Shown piece after piece: positions 1 through 8,203 of a stretch of DNA of 64,000 nt. The notes below the pieces were generated by a model. The model had not been told where the DNA came from. It searched no databases and was given only the letters and a program-made list of their open reading frames with translations. A program made the position numbers and the translations under genes. The DNA is from Aquimarina amphilecti. GTDB lineage: Bacteria > Bacteroidota > Bacteroidia > Flavobacteriales > Flavobacteriaceae. The stretch spans positions 248,001 through 312,000 of the forward strand of contig NZ_FOAB01000005.1 in assembly GCF_900109375.1 (NCBI RefSeq), given 5' to 3'. Each line of letters opens with the position of its first letter. Position 1 is the first letter of the stretch.

Positions 1-1
1 A

Positions 2-931
2 GAGAAAATATGGGGCGGGAATAAATTGAAAAATGTTTTATGTAAAAAGACTACTAAAAGTAATGTTGGAGAGAGTTGGGAAATTTCGGATGTAAATAAG
101 GATGTATCTGTTATATCTAATGGTCTTGCTAAGGGCACTACTTTAAGAGAATTGATTAATTATTATCAGTGTTCTTTATTAGGTAAAAAAAATTATGAAA
201 CTTTTGGAAAGAAATTTCCATTATTGATAAAATTTATAGATGCGGATAGAGATCTTTCAATTCAGGTACATCCAGATGATGAAATGGCAAAAAGAAGACA
301 CGATTCATTTGGGAAGACAGAAATGTGGTACATAATGCAAGCTGACAATAATGCCAATCTCATTGTAGGTTTTGAAGAAAAAATCTCAAAAAGAGAATAT
401 ATAAAACATCTAAATAATAATAGTTTAGAGAGTATCTTACATTATGAAAAAGTAAAGCCTGGTGACTCATTTTTTATCGATGCAGGAAAAGTACACGCAA
501 TAGGAGCAGGAGTAATGTTAGCAGAAATACAGCAAACCTCCGATATTACCTATAGGTTATACGATTGGAATAGAAAGGATGCAAATGGAAATACTAGAAA
601 ACTGCATACTGCAGAAGCGTTAGATGCAATTAAATTTAATGGGAAAAGAGATTTTAAGAAAACGTATCAAAAATTAAAGAATAGTACATCTAATATCGCA
701 GAGTGCCCTTATTTTACAACTAATTTTACGACAGTCTCTGGGAAATTTGAAAAGAATTACACAGAATTAGATTCATTCGTGGTATATATGTGTACTAAGG
801 GAGAAGGTAGAATAACAGTAAACAATCATACCGAAACTGTAAAACAAGGAGAAACAGTATTGTTGCCCGCAATGGTAGATCAAGTGAAGGTAACATCCAA
901 TTATTGTGAACTATTAGAAGTTTTTATTTAG
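2..931 (+). CDS. manA: Mannose-6-phosphate isomerase, class I (5' end outside window)
   Basis: Interconverts mannose 6-phosphate and fructose 6-phosphate in the cytoplasm, feeding nucleotide-sugar synthesis or mannose catabolism. The reading frame is open from base 2 and begins EKIWGGNKLKN, the usual segment about 10-15 residues into type I enzymes, so the true start lies upstream. The TTG at 26 is only an internal leucine codon. Zinc-site segments are visible: IQVHPDDEMA (Gln and His ligands), GKTEMWYI (Glu ligand), and GKVHAIGAGVMLAEIQQTSD, which carries a His ligand and precedes the conserved Arg of TYRLYDWNR. The length of about 310 visible residues fits the short Bacillus/Bacteroidota form. 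It converges with leuB across a shared terminator. Function is secure; only the N-terminus is missing. Confidence 0.93.
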   Translation, partial: EKIWGGNKLKNVLCKKTTKSNVGESWEISDVNKDVSVISNGLAKGTTLRELINYYQCSLLGKKNYETFGKKFPLLIKFIDADRDLSIQVHPDDEMAKRRHDSFGKTEMWYIMQADNNANLIVGFEEKISKREYIKHLNNNSLESILHYEKVKPGDSFFIDAGKVHAIGAGVMLAEIQQTSDITYRLYDWNRKDANGNTRKLHTAEALDAIKFNGKRDFKKTYQKLKNSTSNIAECPYFTTNFTTVSGKFEKNYTELDSFVVYMCTKGEGRITVNNHTETVKQGETVLLPAMVDQVKVTSNYCELLEVFI

Positions 932-989
932 TATCAGATTTAGGTAAGAAAAGGATAGTAAATAGCTTTATTTCATAAATAATTGTAGA

Positions 990-1036
990 AAAGGAAAATC
1001 CATCAGTTTGAAGAAGCTGTTAGATTTTCCTTTATT
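990..1036. terminator. Bidirectional terminator between manA and leuB
   Basis: A perfect 10-bp inverted repeat, AAGGAAAATC (991-1000) and GATTTTCCTT (1023-1032), flanks a 22-nt loop that can itself pair partly (CAG/CTG). A-rich sequence lies on the left and TTTATTTT on the right. It sits between the convergent ends of manA and leuB and can serve both. Confidence 0.75.
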
Positions 1037-1042
1037 TTAATT

Positions 1043-2101
1043 TTATATGTTTTGAGTAAGCCAATCTCCAACTTCACTTGTCTTATATGCTTTTTGATCT
1101 CCAGCTAAATCTTCGGTAACCACTCCTTCATTTAATGATTTGTCGACTACATCTCGGATAGATTGAGCTTCTTCATTAAGTCCAAAAGCTGTTTCAAACA
1201 TCATAGCTGCAGATAATACTGTTGCCAGCGGATTGGCAATGTCTTTGCCTGCTGCTTGGGGATATGAACCATGGATAGGTTCAAATAGAGCAGTTTTCTC
1301 TCCTAGAGAGGCAGAAGGCATTAATCCCATTGATCCAGATATAACAGAAGCTTCATCGGTAAGAATATCTCCAAATAAATTTTCCGTGATTAATACATCA
1401 TAAGAATTCGGCCACTGCACCAATCGCATGGCTACAGCATCTACAAATTCATAACTAACCTCAACTTCTGGATATTCTTTTTCCATAGCTTGTACTGTTT
1501 CTCTCCATAAACGAGAAGATTCAAGCACATTGGCTTTATCTACACAGCATAGTTTTTTACCACGTGTCATAGCCATTTCAAATCCTTTTTTGGCTAAACG
1601 TTTTACTTCTTCTCTAGTATAAGTACACGTATCATAAGCAGTATCTCCATTATCCTCTCTACCTCTTTTTCCAAAATAAATACCGCTAGTTAATTCGCGA
1701 AGAAAAACTAGATCGGTTCCCTCAATTCTTTCTTGTTTTAAAGGAGATTTATCAATTAGAGAAGGGAATGTAAAAGTTGGTCTTACATTAGCAAATAAAC
1801 CTAATTTTTGGCGCATTTTCAGTAACCCTTGCTCCGGACGCACTTTTGCAGAAGGATCATTATCAAATCTAGGGTGACCAATAGCTCCAAACAGTACAGC
1901 ATCTGCGTTAACACAAATTTCGTGAGTTTCATCGGGATACGGTTCTCCAACCGCGTCAATAGCAGCGGCACCAGTTAATGCCGATGTCCAATTTATTTGG
2001 TGGTTATATTTTTTCGCAACTGCATCGCAAACCTTTACAGCTTGATCGATAACTTCGGGACCAATCCCATCACCAGCTAGTAGTGCTATGTTTAATTCCA
2101 T
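1043..2101 (-). CDS. leuB: 3-isopropylmalate dehydrogenase
   Basis: NAD-dependent oxidative decarboxylation of 3-isopropylmalate (or 3-methylmalate in the citramalate route) in leucine/isoleucine synthesis. The 352-residue length is typical. Family segments are visible: LLAGDGIGPEVIDQAVKV at the N-terminus, the arginine-bearing LFANVRPTFTFP, FLRELTSGIYFGKRG, the Lys-containing CCVDKANVLE, and the metal/NAD segment ENLFGDILTDEASVISGSMG. It is the last gene of the minus-strand leuC-leuD-synthase-leuB operon, 26 bp after the synthase gene. The start is ATG. Confidence 0.95.
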   Translation of the reverse strand: MELNIALLAGDGIGPEVIDQAVKVCDAVAKKYNHQINWTSALTGAAAIDAVGEPYPDETHEICVNADAVLFGAIGHPRFDNDPSAKVRPEQGLLKMRQKLGLFANVRPTFTFPSLIDKSPLKQERIEGTDLVFLRELTSGIYFGKRGREDNGDTAYDTCTYTREEVKRLAKKGFEMAMTRGKKLCCVDKANVLESSRLWRETVQAMEKEYPEVEVSYEFVDAVAMRLVQWPNSYDVLITENLFGDILTDEASVISGSMGLMPSASLGEKTALFEPIHGSYPQAAGKDIANPLATVLSAAMMFETAFGLNEEAQSIRDVVDKSLNEGVVTEDLAGDQKAYKTSEVGDWLTQNI

Positions 2102-2127
2102 ATATTTATATTCTCAGTTCTATTTTA

Positions 2128-3651
2128 TTATAATTCAATAATATTTAGCATTTTTTCTGTTGCTTTAATGGCAGAAACAGTTTGATCAGAATCTAGTCCC
2201 CTGGTCACGAATTCTTTTGTTTCAGTTTTCCAGGTGATCACAGTTTCACAAAGCGCATCAGAATTACTTCCTGGTGGGATCCGAACGGCATAGTCAATTA
2301 ATTTTGGTAAACTCTTCTTTTTTTGAGTATATACTTTTTCTAAGGCATTTATAAATGCATCATACTGACCATCACCTTGAGCATGTTCTTCAAGAACCTC
2401 ATCATCCATTTTAATAGCAAGTGTTGCAGAAGGTTTTAACCCTTTTGCATGGTTTAAGACATAAGATTTGATTTTTACTTTGTCTTGATAGAGTTTACTA
2501 TCCAATACATCCGAAATGATATATGGTAGATCTTCTTGAGTTACCACTTCCTTTTTATCACCTAACTTAATGATCTTCTGAGTAACTTTTTTGATATCTT
2601 CGGCACTAAGCTTTAACCCTAATTCTTGAAGGTTTTTTTCAATGTTAGCTTTTCCTGAGGTTTTACCCAATGCATATTTACGTTTTCGTCCAAAACGCTC
2701 AGGCATCAGATCATTAAAATATAGATTATGCTTGTTATCTCCATCAGCATGGATTCCTGCTGTTTGTGTAAATACATTATCTCCAACTACAGGTTTATTA
2801 GCAGGGATTTTAAATCCAGAAAAGGTTTCTACCAGTTTACTTACTTTGTAGAGAGCGGATTCTTTTACGTTAATACGAATTTCTGGAAGGTAGTCATTAA
2901 TTACAGCAACTACACTTGCTAAAGGAGCATTTCCTGCTCGCTCTCCCATACCATTCATGGTAAGATGTAAACCATTTACACCAGCCTTAACTCCTTCAAT
3001 AGCGTTCGCAACGCCAAGATCATAATCATTATGAGCGTGAAAATCAAAATGTATATGAGGATATCTATTTCTTAAAGAAGATAAATATGCATACGCCTCG
3101 GAGGGAATAAGGACTCCTAATGTATCAGGGAGTAAAACTCTTTTTACAGGCTGTGTAGATAGGAAATCCAGAAACTGGTATACATATTCAGAAGAGTTAC
3201 GCATACCATTACTCCAATCTTCCAAATAAACATTTGTAATAATTCCCTCTTGTGTTGCTTGTTCAAAAGCCTTTGTAATATCTCCAAAATGTTGTTCAGG
3301 AGTTTTTTTTAATTGGTATGTTAAGTGGTTTAGTGATCCTTTGGTAAGAAGATTCTGAACTTTAGCCCCAGTATCTTTCATCCATTGTATAGATTTACCA
3401 CCATCTACAAAGGTTAATATTTCTATCTGGTTAATATACCCATTCTCATTTGCCCAATCAATAATATTCTTAACTGCTTCGAATTCACCTTCGGATACTC
3501 TAGCGGATGCTACTTCAATACGATCTACACCTAATTCTTCGATTAAAAGCCGAGCTATTGTTAGTTTTTCTGAAGCAGAAAATGAGATCCCAGAGGTTTG
3601 TTCACCATCTCGGAGCGTAGTGTCCATGATTTCTATTGATCGTTTACTCAT
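2128..3651 (-). CDS. Citramalate synthase-like / 2-isopropylmalate synthase family enzyme
   Basis: DRE-TIM metallolyase (507 aa) condensing acetyl-CoA with an alpha-keto acid: LRDGEQ at residues 13-18, metal-binding HAHND in the HIHFDFHAHNDYDLG segment, a linker, then a C-terminal LeuA-type allosteric domain (DGQYDAFINALEKV, DYAVRIPPGSNSDA). Automatic annotation would probably say leuA because it lies among leuCDB. From memory, however, it aligns along its whole length with Leptospira citramalate synthase. The residues reported there as the pyruvate pocket (Leu81, Leu104, Tyr144) map with a constant two-residue offset to Leu79 (IEIL), Leu102 (NLLTKG) and Tyr142 (NVYLEDW). I therefore think pyruvate, giving citramalate for isoleucine, is at least as likely a substrate as ketoisovalerate. 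A separate leuA elsewhere in the genome would support this. Confidence 0.8.
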   Translation of the reverse strand: MSKRSIEIMDTTLRDGEQTSGISFSASEKLTIARLLIEELGVDRIEVASARVSEGEFEAVKNIIDWANENGYINQIEILTFVDGGKSIQWMKDTGAKVQNLLTKGSLNHLTYQLKKTPEQHFGDITKAFEQATQEGIITNVYLEDWSNGMRNSSEYVYQFLDFLSTQPVKRVLLPDTLGVLIPSEAYAYLSSLRNRYPHIHFDFHAHNDYDLGVANAIEGVKAGVNGLHLTMNGMGERAGNAPLASVVAVINDYLPEIRINVKESALYKVSKLVETFSGFKIPANKPVVGDNVFTQTAGIHADGDNKHNLYFNDLMPERFGRKRKYALGKTSGKANIEKNLQELGLKLSAEDIKKVTQKIIKLGDKKEVVTQEDLPYIISDVLDSKLYQDKVKIKSYVLNHAKGLKPSATLAIKMDDEVLEEHAQGDGQYDAFINALEKVYTQKKKSLPKLIDYAVRIPPGSNSDALCETVITWKTETKEFVTRGLDSDQTVSAIKATEKMLNIIEL

Positions 3652-3670
3652 ACGATTTGTTTTTGCGTTA

Positions 3671-3744
3671 GGGATAGTAATGAAAATCCCACAGCCTGAG
3701 GAACGAAGTGCGAGGAATTGAAATGATAGCCCGCTTGAACGCCC
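3671..3744. repeat. Bacteroidota-type intergenic repeat element
   Basis: The 107-bp gap between leuD and the synthase gene holds a small inverted repeat (GGGAT 3671-3675, ATCCC 3686-3690), then CCTGAGGAACGAAGTGCGAGG-type sequence (3695-3715), then GATAGCCCG and GAACGCCC (3725-3744). I recognise this modular pattern (GGGAT...AAATCCC...GATAGCCCG) from flavobacterial intergenic regions generally. It interrupts an otherwise tight operon. Its role is unknown. Confidence 0.5.
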
Positions 3745-3758
3745 AAAAAATTATATAG

Positions 3759-4355
3759 TTAGAAAGGTCGGGCTGTTGCGAATTCTTGAATTTCCGACTT
3801 CATTTTGGTTAGATAATCAATATCGTCATACCCATTGAGCATATTATCCTTTTTATAGCTATTAATATCAAAAGATTCTGATTCCCCAGTAGCTTTGATT
3901 GTAATGGTTTGTTGAGGTAGATTTACTTCAATCTCAGTATTAGGATTTGTTTCAATAGCTTTAAATATTTTTTCTAAAAATTCTGGACTTACCTGTACAG
4001 GTAAAACACCAATATTAAGGCAGTTACCTCTAAAAATATCTGCAAAAAAACTTGATACTACACACCTGAACCCATAATCATATACAGCCCAGGCGGCGTG
4101 TTCACGGGAAGATCCCGATCCAAAATTTTTACCTCCAACAAGTATTTTACCGCTATATGTAGGGTTATTTAGTATGAACTCTTCTTTTGGTGTATTATCG
4201 TTGTTATATCTCCAATCTCTAAATAGATTATCTCCAAAGCCTTTACGTTCTGTGGCTTTAAGAAAACGAGCCGGAATTATCTGATCAGTATCTACATTTT
4301 CAATTGGTAACGGTACAGCAGTAGAGGTTACTATATTAAATTTATCGTAAGCCAT
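3759..4355 (-). CDS. leuD: 3-isopropylmalate dehydratase small subunit
   Basis: Small (swivelling) subunit of isopropylmalate isomerase, 198 aa. It forms a heterodimer with LeuC and isomerises 2- to 3-isopropylmalate; the same enzyme handles citramalate. Diagnostic segments are NVDTDQIIPARFLK near the N-terminus and the substrate-selecting loop GGKNFGSGSSREHAAWA. The start ATG lies 20 bp downstream of the leuC stop, so the two subunits are co-transcribed. Confidence 0.95.
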   Translation of the reverse strand: MAYDKFNIVTSTAVPLPIENVDTDQIIPARFLKATERKGFGDNLFRDWRYNNDNTPKEEFILNNPTYSGKILVGGKNFGSGSSREHAAWAVYDYGFRCVVSSFFADIFRGNCLNIGVLPVQVSPEFLEKIFKAIETNPNTEIEVNLPQQTITIKATGESESFDINSYKKDNMLNGYDDIDYLTKMKSEIQEFATARPF

Positions 4356-4375
4356 TTTTTTATTCTTTATAATAA

Positions 4376-5773
4376 TTATGCTAAAAGTGTTCTTGGATCT
4401 GTTACTACTCCGGTAACAGCTGTTGCGGCTGCAACCAGAGGACTTGCGAGTAAAGTTCTCGAACCAGGTCCTTGTCTTCCTTCAAAATTTCTGTTAGATG
4501 TACTAACTGCTAACTTTCCTGCTGGAATTTTATCTGCATTCATTGCTAAACATGCAGAACATCCAGGCTCTCTCAATGTAAATCCTGCTTTGGTGATGAT
4601 GTCTAACAATCCTTCTTCTTTAATAAGTCCTTCTACTTCATGAGATCCAGGAACCAACCATGCAGTAATATTTTCTGCTTTCTTTTTGCCTTTTACAATA
4701 GAGGCGAAAGCTCTAAAATCTTCAATTCTACCATTAGTACAACTTCCTAAAAAAACATAATCCACAGACTTACCTATCATAGCATCTCCTTCGTTAAAAT
4801 CCATATATCCTAAAGATTTTTTATAGGTAGCAACACCACCTTCTATAGTTTCTGCATCTGGTATAGTATTGGTAATACCAATACCCATTCCTGGATTAGT
4901 ACCGTAGGTAATCATAGGCTCAATATCGACTCCATTAAAAGTAAGTTCTTTGTCAAAAACTGCATCTTCTTCTGTTTTTAGGGTTTGCCAATATTCCATA
5001 GCAGTATCCCAAGCTTCTCCTTTTGGAGTTAATGGTCTTCCTTTAATGTAGTCGAATGTTTTTTGATCTGGAGCAATCATTCCTCCTCGTGCTCCCATTT
5101 CTATACTGAGATTACATACAGTCATACGACCTTCCATTGTCATATTACTAAAAACATCACCAGCATACTCTACAAAGTAACCGGTAGCACCAGAGGTTGT
5201 TAATTGAGAAATAATATATAGTGCAACATCTTTTGGCGTTACCCCAAAACCAAGTTCTCCATTAACATTGATTCTCATTTTCTTTGGCTTAGGTTGCATA
5301 ATACACTGTGTAGATAATACCATCTCTACTTCTGATGTTCCAATACCAAAAGCAATAGCACCAAAAGCACCGTGCGTAGATGTATGAGAATCGCCACAAA
5401 CAATAGTTGCTCCTGGTAATGTTATTCCATTTTCTGGTCCTACTACGTGAACGATACCATTTTTTTGATGCCCTAATCCCCAGTGAGAAATACCCCAAGC
5501 TGCTGCATTTTCTTCTAAGGCTTTTAGTTGATTTGCGGATAAAGGATCTTCTACAGGCAAGTGTTGATTTATAGTTGGCGTATTATGATCTGCGGTTGCA
5601 AAAGTGCGTTCTGGATATAAAACAGTATTCTTTCTACTTTTTAGACCTAGAAAAGCAACAGGACTAGTCACTTCGTGAATGAAATGGCGATCAATAAAAA
5701 ACACATCAGGTCCATTCTCAATGTTTCTTACTACGTGTGAATCCCACACTTTGTCAAATAATGTCTTATTCAT
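4376..5773 (-). CDS. leuC: 3-isopropylmalate dehydratase large subunit
   Basis: Aconitase-family [4Fe-4S] subunit, 465 aa, partner of LeuD. The three cluster cysteines are visible: one in [16 protein letters not shown] and two in [11 protein letters not shown]. The N-terminal [15 protein letters not shown] and the [13 protein letters not shown] segment are typical. It is the first gene of the leu operon. The upstream region (5774-6050, read on the minus strand) has no recognisable attenuator. Confidence 0.95.
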   Translation of the reverse strand: MNKTLFDKVWDSHVVRNIENGPDVFFIDRHFIHEVTSPVAFLGLKSRKNTVLYPERTFATADHNTPTINQHLPVEDPLSANQLKALEENAAAWGISHWGLGHQKNGIVHVVGPENGITLPGATIVCGDSHTSTHGAFGAIAFGIGTSEVEMVLSTQCIMQPKPKKMRINVNGELGFGVTPKDVALYIISQLTTSGATGYFVEYAGDVFSNMTMEGRMTVCNLSIEMGARGGMIAPDQKTFDYIKGRPLTPKGEAWDTAMEYWQTLKTEEDAVFDKELTFNGVDIEPMITYGTNPGMGIGITNTIPDAETIEGGVATYKKSLGYMDFNEGDAMIGKSVDYVFLGSCTNGRIEDFRAFASIVKGKKKAENITAWLVPGSHEVEGLIKEEGLLDIITKAGFTLREPGCSACLAMNADKIPAGKLAVSTSNRNFEGRQGPGSRTLLASPLVAAATAVTGVVTDPRTLLA

Positions 5774-6054
5774 TTTTATGATCTTTACTACTATATAGAT
5801 GATGTATTTAGCATCTTCTTATTAAAATGTTAAAAAGGAGGTAAATTTACGAGTTACGATAGATTTCAGCTAATAAAACTATAAAGAGAGGAGTAGTTTT
5901 AAGTATATCTCAATTTTAGCTAGAATTTTAGATAATTTGACAAAAAAGATATTGATTTTAATGAATACTATTATTTTTAATTAGAGTATATGATTTAAAA
6001 TCAAGGCATAAGAAAATTTGGGATAAAAAAAATGTTAGTTTTTGTTAATTATCC
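5774..6054. other. Intergenic region upstream of leuC
   Basis: AT-rich spacer of about 280 bp between the divergent leu operon and the tRNA gene. It must hold the leu promoter. On the minus strand TAAATTTA (in GTAAATTTAC, about 5840-5850) is close to the TAnnTTTG -7 element, but no good -33 partner is seen. I see no T-box, riboswitch or terminator hairpin. Confidence 0.4.
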
Positions 6055-6084
6055 TTTGTAAAGCTAAAAAAGGTTGTATATTTG
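6055..6084 (+). promoter_or_regulatory. Promoter of the initiator tRNA gene
   Basis: TTTG (6055-6058) and, 18 bp further, TATATTTG (6077-6084) match the Bacteroidota housekeeping promoter TTTG / TAnnTTTG. The predicted start, about 6090, leaves roughly 70 nt of 5' leader before the tRNA. Confidence 0.6.
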
Positions 6085-6161
6085 CCGTCCGCAAGGAAAG
6101 ATAAAAGTTTGTTGAGCTCATAACTCAAAGTTTTAAAGACAAGTAAGTTCTTATCTTATAT

Positions 6162-6234
6162 CGCGGGATAGAGCAGTAGGCAGCTCGTCGGGCTCATAAC
6201 CCGAAGGTCACAGGTTCGAGTCCTGTTCCCGCTA
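6162..6234 (+). tRNA. Initiator tRNA-Met (anticodon CAT)
   Basis: A 73-nt cloverleaf: acceptor GCGGGA/TCCCGC, D arm GAGC/GCTC, anticodon arm CGGG-CTCATAA-CCCG, T arm ACAGG-TTCGAGT-CCTGT, discriminator A. Two initiator hallmarks are visible. Position 1 (C) faces T at position 72, so the end pair is unpaired, and three consecutive G-C pairs close the anticodon loop. The 3' CCA is not encoded. A terminator follows directly. Confidence 0.95.
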
Positions 6235-6241
6235 CAACAAA

Positions 6242-6269
6242 CCAGATACTTTAGTATCTGGTTTTTTTT
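6242..6269 (+). terminator. Rho-independent terminator of the tRNA gene
   Basis: CCAGATAC (6242-6249), loop TTTA, GTATCTGG (6254-6261), then eight T. A perfect 8-bp stem with a U-tract. Confidence 0.9.
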
Positions 6270-6718
6270 ATGGATGCAATTCTAAAGTTTACTTCCGGAA
6301 TTGAAATCCATAAAAAGAATAATTTGAGTATCAAATCTGGTTTTTTGTAAAGCCCTCTCTCTACCTAGGTTCAACGACGAAACGTAGTGGAGGCAGTTCA
6401 TCCTGTTCCTGGTACGCAGTAAAGCTTCAGAGAAATGTAAAGTTTTTTATTTGCTGTCTTCTTAAAACACATCTAAAAATAAGTGTTCGTTTTTTAATGC
6501 TTTTAATAAGATTACTTGATATTATGTATGCCTATGAGTATTGTATACAAATTAGCAAGATAACTCCTTTTGTGGCGTCGGAAAAGTTATATAGTTTATC
6601 CGTTTCCCCTTAATATAATGTCGGAAATCTCCGCAGATTTGTCGTGTTTTTTCTACAAGTGGATACTCTTCTTCAACTACTTTTGAAACATCAAAAATCA
6701 ATAAACTTATCATAAATC
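6270..6718. other. Intergenic region between tRNA-Met and the eCIS locus
   Basis: About 450 bp without a credible gene. A degenerate echo of the tRNA tail lies near 6396-6415, and GAGTATC...TCTGGTTTTTT around 6335-6357 echoes the terminator. The only promoter-like site near the eCIS start is TACTTTTG (6678-6685), a TAnnTTTG -7 match about 33 bp upstream of the first ATG, without a convincing -33 box. Confidence 0.4.
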
Positions 6719-7300
6719 ATGGTCGATGTTGTATTAACAGTTTTAAAGGATAAACTCAATGAATATTTTAAGAATGTAGTGGGTACTACAGAATCTAATA
6801 TTATAGACTTTATAAGCACGAATAATAACGATCCCGTTTCTTTTACTAATGATAAAATAACTCCTTTTCTTATTAATATTTCTGAAGATAGAAAATTTAG
6901 AAATGCAGATCAATATGCTGGTGTGATAAGAAATGGTATAAAAACTCAAGCAAATCCCGAAATCAGAATTGAGTTATTGATTTTGTTTGTATCTAAATTC
7001 AATAAATATGATCAAGCACTTAAATTTTTATCACATGTAATTAAGTTTTTTCAGGTCAACAGAATCTTTGACCCTTTGAATTCTCCTCAATTATCGGAAG
7101 AAAATATAGAGAAGTTGATCGTAGAATTAATATCACTCCCATTAGAAGAACAAAATCAAGTATGGCATTCTTTAAACACATCCTATCTGCCATCGGTATT
7201 ATATAAAGTACGTCTATTGTCTTTTATCGATGATCAAAGTATGGAGTTCATAGGAGAACCAATATCTAATACGGGTCTCAACATTCATCAAAAAGTCTAA
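6719..7300 (+). CDS. eCIS tail-terminator protein (DUF4255/Pvc16 N-terminal family)
   Basis: First gene of the contractile injection system. The 193-residue protein has the DUF4255/Pvc16_N pattern: a short N-terminal helix (VVLTVLKDKLNEYFKN), then FLINISEDRKFRN and the strand-helix segment EIRIELLILFVSKFNKYDQALKFLSHVIKFFQ. Cis16 proteins (Afp16, Pvc16) form the ring that ends tube and sheath at the cap end. The member here consists of this domain alone. Start ATG; the next gene begins 59 bp later. Confidence 0.85.
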   Translation: MVDVVLTVLKDKLNEYFKNVVGTTESNIIDFISTNNNDPVSFTNDKITPFLINISEDRKFRNADQYAGVIRNGIKTQANPEIRIELLILFVSKFNKYDQALKFLSHVIKFFQVNRIFDPLNSPQLSEENIEKLIVELISLPLEEQNQVWHSLNTSYLPSVLYKVRLLSFIDDQSMEFIGEPISNTGLNIHQKV

Positions 7301-7359
7301 GCTTCTAACAACAAATATATCTATCAATAAGTCCAATATTGAATTAAATAAAGTGTAAA

Positions 7360-8133
7360 ATGGAATATCACGAAATTTTTAACATAGAGGTTATGCACCC
7401 TGTTTTATTAGAATCTAAGGACTTAGTGCTTGTGCCAAAAAATGAAACCAATAAATATTTAAGCAACCTTGGATTTGTAGTAAAGAAAACAGGAAAAGGT
7501 GTAAAGGTTTTAGCTCCAATGTCTCAAAAAAATGGCGATTTTCAGCCTTTGAGCAAAGATGACAACTTTACTTTTTATATATATCCCACTTCTGATGTTA
7601 CTCGGGAGGTTACAGATTTTTCTGAAATAGATGAAGGTCATATGATCTCATTTTCTAATCAAGGTCTTCCAGAAAACAGTCAGGAATTAGTAAGTAGCCA
7701 AGTAGTAAAGGAAGGAATTTTTGCAGGATATCCTGCATTAGGAAGTATTCAGATTATAGGTCATAAAATTAATCTTACTTCGTTAGAACAACCGATAAAC
7801 TTTAAAGCTGTATTTGGGGCAAAGTCGGTAAAGTGGAAGTACTATTTTGTTTCCAATACTGAGGATATTGATGTTAGTTTAGAGTCTAGAGATAATCAAA
7901 TTAGTTTCAATGAAGTGGTAGTGGATGAAAACACTACAGATCAGATCATAAATTCAATTCAATTAAATTTTCCGAATACCCAAGTTAAGATTTTCGAATC
8001 TGAAGATTTGGTTCCCTATAGTAACAAACCCATTAAGAATATAAAACTACTTCAAAACGGAGATGTTCTTATCAATCATTTACCCAATCCTCGAGTAGAA
8101 CAACAAGGAATCCAAATAATTAAAATTAAATAA
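7360..8133 (+). CDS. eCIS-locus protein of unknown function
   Basis: A 257-residue protein with no signal peptide, membrane segment or cysteine cluster, rich in beta-strand-like stretches. I do not recognise a domain. The N-terminal part (MEYHEIFNIEVMHPVLLES) and the C-terminal end (IKNIKLLQNGDVLINHLPNP) look like separate small beta units. Its place between the Cis16 terminator and the sheath suggests a structural or cap-adaptor role at the terminal end. AlgoCIS is reported to have several cap-adaptor subunits, but that assignment here is inference from position only. Confidence 0.6.
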   Translation: MEYHEIFNIEVMHPVLLESKDLVLVPKNETNKYLSNLGFVVKKTGKGVKVLAPMSQKNGDFQPLSKDDNFTFYIYPTSDVTREVTDFSEIDEGHMISFSNQGLPENSQELVSSQVVKEGIFAGYPALGSIQIIGHKINLTSLEQPINFKAVFGAKSVKWKYYFVSNTEDIDVSLESRDNQISFNEVVVDENTTDQIINSIQLNFPNTQVKIFESEDLVPYSNKPIKNIKLLQNGDVLINHLPNPRVEQQGIQIIKIK

Positions 8134-8203
8134 GAAAGGCGGATCTCGAAAATCTTATTGGTTTTTAGAAACGCCTAGTATAAACATGTAAAACTATTAG
8201 AAT

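Noticed and set aside
26..931. TTG at 26 as the start of the isomerase
   Set aside because: The frame is open to base 2 and upstream codons encode the conserved EKIWGGNKL segment, so the start is outside the window.
5791..5814. Leader peptide (M-L-N-T-S-S-I) on the minus strand before leuC
   Set aside because: Only one Leu and one Ile codon and no terminator/antiterminator pair; likely chance.
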